Assembly: GCF_030272615.1 (NCBI RefSeq) | Contig: NC_081414.1 | Span: 657,958,292-658,022,291, forward strand | DNA length: 64,000 nucleotides | Direction of reading: 5' to 3' | Source: Cryptomeria japonica | Lineage: Eukaryota > Streptophyta > Pinopsida > Cupressales > Cupressaceae | Shown: one piece after another, positions 11,557 through 21,875 of the stretch | Position numbering within the stretch: position 1 is the stretch's first letter | Layout of the letters: each line of letters starts with the position of its first letter | Notes under the pieces: model-generated | Told to the model about the DNA's origin: nothing | Databases searched by the model: none | The model's input: the letters and a program-made list of their open reading frames with translations, nothing else | Made by a program: the position numbers and the translations under genes

Positions 11557-12440
11557 TATTTAATAGTTTTTGGATTGTTGAAGGCCTATTTTTAGTGGTT
11601 AATATTTATACACTTTAAGGTTAACTTAAGTGAAATGCAATATTCCTAGAGGTGTCCTAAATAAGGTGTTACATCTATTAAAATATAACAATACAACAAT
11701 AATTAGTTGCTATATCCCCAAATATTTATCACTGGGTTAAGATCAACTAGCTAAGTTAGAGTTATATATAGCTAATAATACACATTGCATATACATCTAT
11801 GGGTTCAAGAAATATTATAACCTCTTATAATAATCTTTCAATTTTTCATACATTGTGGCAAGTTTCCAATATAATAAACATATTTTTTTTAATATTTGGA
11901 ATTTAGGATACCTTAAAATAATTCCCTAATTAACAATATTAAATCATTAAAAAACATACATAACTTAAACTAACACTAATCTACTCCAACAACAAACTAG
12001 AAAAGTGACACTATTTAAATAAAAGTGTTTGACCTTGAACCAATATGGATCAGTGCCTACTCCATTGGGCAATTAAATCATGAATACAAAATTAAAAAAG
12101 AAAATATTCAATACAGCATCAATAAAACCATATTTTTATTTTAGTGAAATCGCATACTATATAAAATATAATGTGCATACTTAATGATCTATATCATAAC
12201 AACAATGACCCTTGTGCAATAAAACCTAACCATTTTACCAAGTATTTGTAATTTTTAGATGTTTTCATACATATATCAAACTTCTAGTATGGTCGCACTA
12301 TTTAATCTGGTGAGATGATATATATAGTTGTGAATTTACATTCCCCTAAGTCATTACAAACTATTGTGGAAATATTTATTATAAAAGATATATGATAAAA
12401 TATATATATAAGCTATTAATATAATATATTCAATTAATTT

Positions 12441-13222
12441 ATAGCTCAATTGCACATCTATTAATGCACTAGAATTAATTTATAGATTAGTAGACCCGTA
12501 GATTGGCTTGATGACTAACCATTACATGAAAAGTCAAATTAGTATATGTATAAGTATCATTTTGATATACAACTTGTAGATAATAGACTAAGAATGATAA
12601 AAACCTAGATGATGTGATAATCAACTAAGAATGATATAAACCCTTTGACAAATAATGATTTCTAGGTGGACAAACATTTTTATAGTGTTCACTATATCAA
12701 ATTTAATCATAGATTATCTTTAGTATGTACAGAGGGTAGGTGAGTTTGGATAGTAAAATGTGTTGGAGTCTCAAACTTCAATGGTCAAAGATAACTCATA
12801 CAATTAAGGTGTGTGGATTGGGGGGGAGTCTAATAAAACAATCCCAAAAAGTTGAGATAATTTTGGAATGTCATAGGTTGGAATCAGACATACATTATGA
12901 AAAGTAGTTGGGGAGATGGAAAGTTAAAAGTCCAACTCTAAAAGAGTACTTAATGAAAAGGTTTCAGAATTAGGAGCTTCGAGTAGGTGAAGAATGCATG
13001 ATGTGAAGGGATGTTTAGAATTTTGAAACCCTTATTTGAAAACTTTTAAACATGTAGGATTAGGATCATAGGAAACAAGTACCCAAGTAGAGGAAATCCT
13101 ACAACTCTAACTCTAATGAACAACTTAAGGAAAAATCAAGTCAAGAGTAAAAAATTAGGGGATGTTCAAAGGATTCAAAAGAAAGGAAAATTTTTAATAT
13201 CAAAGAAATGAGAGGTAGGCAT
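12441..13222. other. AT-rich stretch without recognisable genes
   Basis: No gene, repeat array or transposon boundary is recognised here. It lies between the end of the inverted duplication and the GAGAG target site of element A. Confidence 0.5.
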
Positions 13223-13227
13223 GAGAG

Positions 13228-14354
13228 TGTAACATCCTAAATTGTACTCTCTTCCCATTTTGTCCTCATTTCAGCCATCACCTTGCCGTTCATGTCCTAA
13301 GGCCTGATCGGAGCCTTTATTCTGCTCACACCATGCACTAAGCTCAAAATTTTCATCATGCACACTTTCTTCCCCAACTTCTTGTGTCCCTGATTGGTCA
13401 GGACCAGGGCACTATCGCTTTGGTCCTCCCAATTAGGGCCCATTTTGGGTCCTCTCAATAGTAACATGATTATAGTAGGAGCTTACATCCCATGTCAGCT
13501 CATGTCAAAAAATGAAATTGTTTTCGACAAGCATGTATAAGAGGAGGTTTACCACTCTCATTTTGATATGCATTCGATCAATTGGAAAATTCAAGAAATC
13601 AAGCAATCATTCAAATTCAAGTGAGCAAGCAAGTAATCTTCTTTCAAGCATTGGAGTTGACGTTCATGTTCTATGTTCATGAAGACTACATGAAACCCTA
13701 ATTCCTTGTGGAGACAAATAAAACTCCATAAAAAGGTATAACATTAGTGTTTCAAACATTATTCAACATTTCTCTCAAAAGAAAATCATTTCCACTACAA
13801 CAATTCAATTAAAATTCATTTTTTATTTCATTATTTATTCCAAAACTAGGGTTTGACCCAAGGTAAACCCCTAATCCAAACCGATTTCCCTTCTCTACTA
13901 TGTGGACGAACAAGTACAAAAGTATAATTATTAGGATTGACTTTATTCATGGAGACAAATAGGTTCCCCTTTGGATAACAAAAAGTATGAAGGACCATAG
14001 CAACAAGCATTTTGGTCCCAATTTGTCAAGATGACCTTTTGGGAATAGACCCAAACACCCTCATATATCTTAGATCCAAGTTCTTGGCTCTATCTGATGA
14101 CTTTAGCTCACTGTTTATGCATAATTACTTAAAGTTCAATGCATTTAACCTAATTTCAGCATTTTCATAATTCAACATAAAAGTGCCTATCAAATCCCAA
14201 TCCAGTGAATCCAATAGGAATTATTAGCCATATCCTTGTTGATTTGAGGCTAGATTTGGTGTGTTCACCCCTCTTTAATGTAATTGGTTTCTAAGTAAAA
14301 TTTAAGGCTTTTACTATGTCATTTGGTGAAACCCTAATTTTTCACCACATCACA
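13228..14354 (+). repeat. Element A 5' LTR
   Basis: A 1127 bp LTR, TGTAACATCC to CACATCACA. It aligns throughout with 18860-19884 plus 35755-35911. Shared marks are CATCCTAAATTGTACT, TCACACCATGCACTAAGC and AAACCCTAATTTTTCACC. The sequence following it (TTTTGGTGAACTTGACATC) occupies the primer-binding position. I cannot match that to a specific tRNA. Confidence 0.9.
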
Positions 14355-14866
14355 TTTTGGTGAACTTGACATCTTACACTCTTAATTTCTAATTCATTTT
14401 CTTATATTTGAGTGTTTATGCATTTTCAAATTCAATTTTACATTTGCAAGTTTAATTTTCAATTGAATTACATTTACAAGTTAAATTCACAAAACCCTAA
14501 TTTTTAATTCTAAAATTGAGCTTGTGGGTTGTCTAATTTGGATTTATTATTTTAGATATGATTACTTATATGCAATTTCAAATTTAAAAAAAAAAACATT
14601 CATAGATTTAATTTTCAATTGAATCACATAAATTTAGTGGTTGAATTTACAAAATCCCTAATTTATAATTCTAAACTTACATGTGGGTTGCATAATTTTT
14701 TAAATCATCACATCAAATCTTTATGATATGCTATGCTATGATCTAGATGCATTTATCTTTCACAATCACAAATCAAATTTCTTAATTCATTGGTTAATCA
14801 ATCTTTTTTATAAAATTTTGCATTGTTTAATCACAAATTTCAATTTGCAATTTAAATTTCCCTCCT

Positions 14867-16503
14867 TTGTGCATGAGTTTTACTACCATTAGTCCTACCT
14901 ACAATGTTCCTATGAGAAGAATTTGTAGAATTAAATCTTCCCAAGGTTTAATTACTACGGATATGGATGCTAATTTGGATAACTTATTTCATGATAATGC
15001 TAGTGGTTCCTCTAATCCAACAAATGATGTCATTTATCCCCATTCTTTTCATAATTCTCATGATGTGGATGAATCACTAACTAGGGTTTTCATTGATCAA
15101 TTGGAGAAGATTGATAATGTATTTGAACAATGGATGAGTCAGCAATACCCCGAAAGTGAGGCAATCCCATTGATTGAAGGATTAAAAAGAATCGTACAAA
15201 GTGATAAACTTCATGTTGATTTATTGCATGCCCTTTCTCATATTGTTGACACTAATATCATTCCTATGAAAATTTGTGTTGATTTCCTTGGTTATACTCA
15301 AGCTACTAGCCAAGTTAATCATTATATTCATATGCCTACATCCTTGCCTAGTGCCTACATTCACATCTTCTATCATGACTACTTCCACACAAAATATTAA
15401 TAGTACACATGTTATATGTTACTCAAGGGGGAAACTTTTTGAATCAAAATTTATTTCATGTACCTCCTTCCATGAGTCTTTCATTTGTGACTCAATCATC
15501 TCTCATACCTATGTATCATAGTGTTCCACCTCCTTACTCTCAACCTCAACCTACATACAACAATGTTACTACTCCATCCCAATCCAATATGTCCAATTTC
15601 AATCCATGCACCGAAACAAGCATCAACAACTTAGCCCAAACCATTTCATCCTTGCAACAACAACTATCTTCCATTACCCAATCTAAGTTTAATGTACCCA
15701 CATTTGATAATGCGAGCCCATTATTTGATGACATTGTCCATGTTGTCCCTCCTAAACATATGAAAGTCTCTCAATTGGAGCTTTACAATAGAAAGAGTGA
15801 TGCCTTGAGTCATGTAAAAAAATTTCAAACTTTGTTTAGTGACTTTTCTCATGATCAAACACTTTTGGCTAAATTCTTTAATAGAACATTTAGGGAAAAA
15901 GATTTGCAATGATATTGTTCTTTGCCTCCTTATTGTATTACATCATTTCAATAATTAGCTAATGCTTTCATTCAAAAATTTCACAATAATATTGGTCCTA
16001 AAATTACTTTGACTAATTTGATTCTTTGTAAGCAAGGTGTTAAAGAAAAAGTAACTAATTTTATTGGTAGATATAAATATTTGTATTCTCAAATTGCTTA
16101 TTCTATGTCTAATCAAGATGTTCAAAGAATTTTTATTTCTAGGTTACAAAAAGACATTAAGGATAAACTTCTTTTTTCAAAGTTTTCTTGTTTATGCAAT
16201 TGTGCACAGTGCTTCATAATTATCCTAGCTTCAAGTTTGTAATTTTGAATCATCACCTTCAATGGCTCTAGTTGATAAGAATGAGAACATGCTCAACAAT
16301 ATTTTGTGAATTTTAAAACAAACAAGGGATACATCAAGTTCAATGACAACATCAATAATAAAGTAGCAGATGCGACATCAGGTGTACCTCCTTTATCCAA
16401 ATACTTTAGAAAAGAATTTACTCCTCTTTCTGAGTCTTTGCATAACATTATGACACAATTGTTAAAAAAATGTGTTGAAACTTCCTCCCATCAAGCCAAT
16501 TGA
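14867..16503 (+). pseudogene. gag: Element A gag (frameshifted, nonsense-mutated)
   Basis: Capsid gene remnant. Three open stretches line up: 14867-15400, then after a frameshift near 15380-15410, 15409-15912, 16009-16242 and 16306-16503, all in one frame. The core reads SQLELYNRKSDALSHVKKF, followed by QKFHNNIGPKITLTNLILCK and VTNFIGRYKYLYSQIA. This is the helical layout of the Retrotrans_gag family. The stop after DLQ at about 15910 sits where a tryptophan is expected (TGG to TGA), and another near 15950 sits at a glutamine codon. The first frame begins with GTG in the track; nearby in-frame ATGs could equally be used. A nucleocapsid zinc knuckle was not found. Confidence 0.75.
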
Positions 16504-18103
16504 TACATCCAAACCTTTTCTACCTAGTCATGGCATTGAAAAATGTTATTCATTAAGGAGTAGGATTCAAGGCTTTATTGATAACAATACCATATCTGTA
16601 GTAGGTGTAAATTACAAAGGAAACAAATCAGTAGCTCCTCCTAATCAAAATCTCCAAATCTTTACTAATACTTTTCATTTCCATTCTACTAATGTGGTTG
16701 AGTTAGAGCATCTTGATTTTTCTCTCAATGAACTTGGCTTTGAATGTGGTGAATATTTTTTTATAAACCTACACCTCCTAAGGATCTATGCATTACCCTT
16801 TGATCCTAGTGAGACTATTGATGCACCTAATGGCCCACTATATATCATTGTGAATATCAATGACAAACTCTCATGAGGGGTTCTCATTGATCCAACGTGT
16901 ATGGTGAATGCCATAATTAAAGAATATCTTTATACTTTACAATTTCATCAAGTAACATATGATAAATTGGATGTGGTGGTTAAGGTGTATGATGGTTTCT
17001 CTTACCCTATGATTGGTTCTATTAAGTTCTTCATTTTGAGGTTGGTACTAAGTGCTTAGATATCATTTTTTCTATTATTCCTACATTGGATCAATTGTGT
17101 GTGATGTTGGGACATCCTTGGCTCTCTTCCATGAAATAGATTCCTTCTACTATTCATAAATGCTTAAAATTCCCTCATAATGACAAAATCATAAGAATCA
17201 ATCATAACATGTATCAACCCACAGTGAGGCATAAAGATGTTAACCTTGATTATTTTTTGCCTAAAATATTTGAGCCTTTTAAGCCTCGTAGTGATGCTCT
17301 CTTTCAATCTTATCAAACGTGGAAGAATGAGATGATATTATCTTTGAGTAAGCCTGGAGATTCTAGACCTATTCCTCCTCCTCATGATGGACCCGATCTC
17401 CTTCCTACACCTTCTATTCCTCCTCATTATGTTGTAGTCATGGCTCCTACATCTTGCAAAGGGAAGCATCTGACATCTCCTTTCTTTCAACCTATTAGAC
17501 CTTTTCACATTCCTCCTTTAAAGGAAGAGAATAAACCTATTTGCATTGATCCTATATTTTCACAACCCTAAACTAAAACTAAAAGAAACCATTATGTGAG
17601 AGAACATCGACAAAGATTCCATGCTAGGGCTCATGAAATTTATTCTCAAGCCATTTCCTCCCTAAAGACAATGTACGTTGACTTGGTCCCATTTTTCTAG
17701 CCTTCGTGTAACCATGGGGAGGAATTTCAACCTAAATATCCAAGATTAAATTTTTTTAAGAAAGATGATGGCTCATGTTCTATTCATATTAGAGATCCTA
17801 TTTTTATTAATCCTGACTAAGAAATGGATGAAAATGATGTTCATGCTAACAATGATGATACTAATGATTCTAATGATTAATATGATCTTGTTGATGTTGA
17901 CAATGATTAATCTAAATAATTTTCAAAAGAATTAATCTTAGCTCCTGGTAACAGACAAAGTAGCTCGTCATTAGAGAATGGTCCTTGTTTGGGACTTGCA
18001 ATAGCTCCATCTTCCATGCTCAAAGTTTCTCCTCTTAAATCTTGTCCATCTTCCCAAAACAATGTTCAACAAGATTGGGAGGTGGATGATTTTCTTGATT
18101 AGC
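16472..18103 (+). pseudogene. Element A protease-like region and C-terminal extension
   Basis: The first frame (16472-16876) leads into a segment reading LIDPTCMVN and, further on, MLGHPWLSS. These occupy the positions of the aspartic-protease active-site loop and the conserved LGRPWL-type motif of plant gypsy elements, but the D-S/T-G triad is absent. A second frame (17209-17571) carries YQPTVRHKDVNLDYFLPK and a proline-rich stretch. Acidic, asparagine-rich coding remnants continue to a stop near 18103. At least two frameshifts and several TAG/TAA codons interrupt it. No YxDD box or integrase motif follows, so the polyprotein seems to end after protease. Confidence 0.6.
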
Positions 18104-18859
18104 TTCATTCATGCCATATATTATCTCTCTCTCCTCTCTTGCTTGTTCATAACATTCCTCTATTTATTTCTTATTTCTTTTATTTGTTGTCCCTAGTTTT
18201 GTCTACTTGAGGATGATGCAACGCATTGAGATCTCTTTTGATCTCTTCCTTGTTGACTCAAAAACACATGTGTCCTTCTTCCATTATGGTTCTACTTCCT
18301 TTGGGGGATGAGTTCAATTCAATGAAAATATATATACATTATTTATCATAAGAGCATACTGGCCCCAAATTTAATAGAACCCTTATATGTTTTGTGACCA
18401 TTATCCTTTGATTTTTCCTTTCTTGGGGGCATATCATTGTGGTAACATGCTTTTTTTTTATGCAAGCTACCTTAAAGAAATTTCTCCCAATGAGACATAT
18501 AAAATCTCTTTAACATGGGGGCATACACTCTACTCATTGTTTCACTTTTTGCATACACTTTCACATATCTTAATACTCAAGTTACTTTGCAAGCTAGACC
18601 TTTTGCTTTGTAATTTGGTATTTTTTTTTTTATGACTCAAAGTAAGTGAACCCTATTAGGCTCTATTAGTCATTCTTTTTCTCTCTATCTCTTATGATGT
18701 CCCTTTTATCTTGATATTGAAGTAGTAAGATCCTAAAGCCCATTGGAGGCTTGCTGTATCTTCTCTCTTTGGTGGCTTCATAAAAGCTTTTCAAAGCAAA
18801 TCTTCTTACTTCACTAAGAGAATTCTTAGTCTCATACTTCTACTGAAGTGGAGGCTAAA
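18104..18859 (+). other. Element A 3' untranslated region and polypurine tract
   Basis: Pyrimidine-rich noncoding DNA with phrases such as GGGGCATACACTCTAC and a T-rich tract. It ends in the purine-rich GAAGTGGAGGCTAAA just before the LTR start at 18860, the expected plus-strand primer site. No gene is seen. Confidence 0.6.
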
Positions 18860-19884
18860 TGTAGCATCCTAAATTGTACTTAGTTAGAATTTTGTCATCA
18901 TTTGGGCCCTCACCTTGGCGTTTGTGTCTCGAGGCCTGATTGGAGCCCTAATTCTTCTCACACCATGCACTAAGCTCAAAATTTTCATCATGCACACTTT
19001 ATTCCCCAACTTCTTGTGTCCCTAATTGATCCAGACCAAGTCACTAGGAATTTTCTCCTCAAAGACTAGAACACCACGGGTGCTCTAGTCCTCCCAATCA
19101 GGGTCCATTTTTGGGCCTCTCAATGGTAACATGATTAGAGAGAGAACCTCAATCTCACATGTCAGCTCATGTCAAAAAATTATGTTATTTTTTTACAAGC
19201 ATGTATAAAAGGAGGCTTAGCCATCTCATTTTGATATACATTCAATCAATTGGAAAATTCAAGCAATCAAGTATTCATTCAAATTCAAGTGATCAAGCAA
19301 TTATTCTTTTTTCAAGCATTGGAGTAGAAGTAAGGTCAATATTCAAGCATTGGAGTTGATATTCATGTTCTATATTTATGAAGACTATATGAAACCCTAG
19401 TTCCTTGTGGAGACAAATAAAACTCCATAAAAAGGTATAACATTAGTGTTCAAGATATTTTTGGCATTCCACTCAACAGGAAACCATTTCCACTACAACA
19501 ATTCAATTACATTTCATTTGGTTAATTCCAAAATCAGGGTTTGACCTAAGGCAAACCCCTATTCCCAACCAATTTCCCTTCTCTACTATGTCTCGGAACA
19601 CGTACGAAGTTGTAACTCTTAGGATCGATTTTATTCACAGAGATGAATAGGTTCCCCTTTGGATGACAAAAGTGTGGAGGACCAAAGCGACGAGTATTCT
19701 AGTCTCGACATTTTAGGATGTACTTTTAGGAATAAAATTGAACGCCCTCATATTTCTCATATCCAAGTGTGTGGCTCTATTTGATGATTGTAGTTCATTG
19801 TTTATGCGTAATCACTGGAAGTTCAACACATTTACCCTAATTTCAGCATTTTCACAATTCAAATTAAAAGAGGGTATTAAAACC
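18860..19884 (+). repeat. Element A 3' LTR, first part
   Basis: Begins TGTAGCATCC and follows the 5' LTR until the insertion point of element B. The last five bases, AAACC (19880-19884), are the left target-site copy for B. The remainder of this LTR resumes at 35755. Confidence 0.9.
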
Positions 19885-20313
19885 TATATATGGTGAAAAT
19901 GGATACAATAATAACAATATTGAAAGGCTAAATGAATTCAACCACAAAACCCTAGCCCAATAGAATGTGGTTGCAAGTAGGATCGTAATGTAGTCAAGTG
20001 CATAAAAGATGATTAGGGTTTGATAATGAAGGAAGCATCTCCTTATATAGAAGACACAATAAGAAATGGAGGGATAAGATTGAGAGGTGTAAAAGGGGGT
20101 CAGCTATGATTAGAGGGTAGGTAAAAGAAATAATAAAGTAATGAAAGGGGTAGGTAGTGTATGAATTAAGAGATGAATGACATGTGTCATGGGTAGAAAA
20201 GGTTAATGAATTAATTAAATAAATAAAGATTTATTTAATTAATAGAGGAAGTGGGATCAATTAAATAAATAAGATATTTATTTAATTAGACATGACAATT
20301 TTAGGTGTCTACA
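19885..20313 (-). repeat. Element B 3' LTR (shortened)
   Basis: 429 bp against 764 bp for the 5' LTR. On the plus strand it runs TATATATGG (ancestral TGTATATGG) to GGTGTCTACA. Two segments are missing: about 165 bp after AACCCTAGCC, and about 145 bp between two copies of ATATTTATTTAATT, a pattern expected from slippage or recombination between short direct repeats. Confidence 0.88.
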
Positions 20314-20330
20314 TTTTGCCCCTCTTTGAG
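20314..20330 (-). promoter_or_regulatory. Element B polypurine tract
   Basis: On the minus strand CAAAGAGGGGCAAAA lies immediately before the TGTAGACACC start of the 3' LTR. Position and composition are those of a plus-strand primer. Confidence 0.85.
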
Positions 20331-20953
20331 ACAATGCAGCTTGTCGCGTTGTTTCAAAGAAGATAAGATGAACTGATACAGAGTTACCCCAAGATGGGAA
20401 TGATATGCCCCCTCGAGAGATTGGATGAAAATGTCTAAAAAGATTGTAGACAATCTCTCGATAAGAAAGAGAGGCTAGAATGGACTGACCGGATAAAGTG
20501 ACAGAGTCATGGGATAAAGAAGACTAACTCGGGAGGTGAGGGCTAGGGTTAGGGTAGTCTATTAGATAGACCATGGGGGAAAATACATCCTCATTGTCAT
20601 CCACACATCCACGAGAGCAGAGTGCAGAGCGAAAATAGAGCAGTAGCAGTCAGCAGAGATGGCCTTCATTCACAGATTCGACCGCATTCACCGATTTCAG
20701 AGGCTAGCAAAGGCAGGAGAACCGGTAAGTACCACCAAACCTCCTCGTACTTTGATGCATTAATTGTTGTCATTAATGCATGCTAGGTAGAGTATAAGCT
20801 GCTAAGAGGATACACTCAAGCAGGTCCTCTAAGGAAAACTAGGATAGCAAATAGGGCTAGGATTGACAATTCTGTGATAGAACATACGTTGCCAATTAGG
20901 AAACTACTCAAGAAGATTCACTCAAGCATAGGCCCTAGGATAAGATAGATCAA

Positions 20954-21121
20954 GGCACTTTGTGATGAACATGAGTACCAAGATATAGTACTTTGTGATG
21001 AACAGGGAGTACTAAAATATGAGCAGCACTTTGTGATGAACAGTGAGTGCAAATGTGAGCAACACTTTGTGATGAACAGGGAGTGCAACACACGTAGTAC
21101 TTTGTGATGAACAGGGAGTAC
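20954..21121 (+). repeat. Hairpin array, block 1 (5 units)
   Basis: Five units of about 25 nt at 20954, 20987, 21026, 21062 and 21097 share a loop GTGATGAACA. They are closed by arms of 5-8 bp, for example GTACTTT with GGGAGTAC, or GCACTTT with GTGAGTGC. Arm changes are mostly compensatory between units. Units 1 and 4 each have one mismatch. Inner U-G pairs exist only in plus-strand RNA, the sense of the PMD gene. Confidence 0.75.
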
Positions 21122-21213
21122 CACTAGGATAAATAGAAACACTTTGATGCATTTATTATTGTCATTAATGCATGGTAGATAGGGCAATAAATGCGCTTAG
21201 AATAGGATCCAAA

Positions 21214-21494
21214 AACGTCTAGGCATGTCTGCATTGGTGCCAGGCGCATCTGTGCTTGCGAAGCGCGTCTGTGTTTGTGCCAAGCGTGTCTGTGCCAAAT
21301 GTGGCCACATTTGTGATGTTTAGGCGCGTCTGTGCCAAGAAGGCATGTCTATCTCGCCCAGGCACGTCTGTGCAAAGCATAGGCATGTTTGTGTTTGTCA
21401 GGTGCATCTGTGTTTTTCAGGTGCGTTTGTGCAGTCTTCAAGTGTGTTTATGTTAGGTAAGCGTGTTTGTGTCAAAAAAATGTGAATTTGTGTC
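21214..21494 (+). repeat. CGCGTCTGTG-type degenerate array in the PMD intron
   Basis: About a dozen irregularly spaced matches such as GCGCGTCTGTG, GGCACGTCTGTG, GGTGCATCTGTG and GCGTGTTTGTG, mostly 20-30 nt apart. The same motif fills the leaders of elements B and E. Here it lies on the plus strand, opposite in orientation to B's own RNA. Confidence 0.8.
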
Positions 21495-21601
21495 TTCTAG
21501 GTCAAATCAGCAGTTCTATGATGAACATACACTGTCGATTGGATAAACTGCTGAGAGGATACACTCAAGCAGGTCCTCTAGGGAAGACTAGAATAGATCA
21601 A

Positions 21602-21875
21602 GGCACTTTGTGATGAACAGGGAGTACCAAGATATAGTACTTTGTGATGAATAGGGAGTACTAAAATATGAGCAGCACTTTGTGATGAACAGTGAGTGCA
21701 AATGTGAGCAACACTTTGTGATGAACAGTGAGTGTCACACACGTATTACTTTGTGATGAACAGGGAGTACCACTAGGATAGAAGAAACACTTTGTGATGA
21801 ACAGTGAGTGTCACTAGGATAGAATGCCATATGCATTTAGATAAACAGTAGCATTTTGTGATAAACAGGGAATGC
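21602..21875 (+). repeat. Hairpin array, block 2 (7 units)
   Basis: Seven further units at 21602, 21636, 21675, 21711, 21746, 21787 and 21851. Arm pairs include GTAC/GTAC, GCAC/GTGC, ACAC/GTGT and GCAT/ATGC around the same GTGATGAACA-type loop, so at least three stem positions covary. The block ends about 35 bp before the putative intron acceptor. Block order partly repeats block 1, indicating duplication of a multi-unit segment. Confidence 0.75.

Larger units (their letters stand above)
8523..12440 (-). repeat. Right arm of the large inverted duplication
   Basis: Reverse-complement partner of 5670-8522. It is about 1 kb longer because it has gained tandem repeats and small duplications between about 10119 and 11560. 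The outermost clear match is about 12440. Beyond that the two flanks do not match by eye. Confidence 0.85.

Noticed and set aside
20954-21875. C/D-box snoRNA cluster suggested by the GTGATGA loop (matches the C box)
   Set aside because: No CTGA D box or terminal stem of the right layout accompanies the units, and 25 nt is far too short for a snoRNA.
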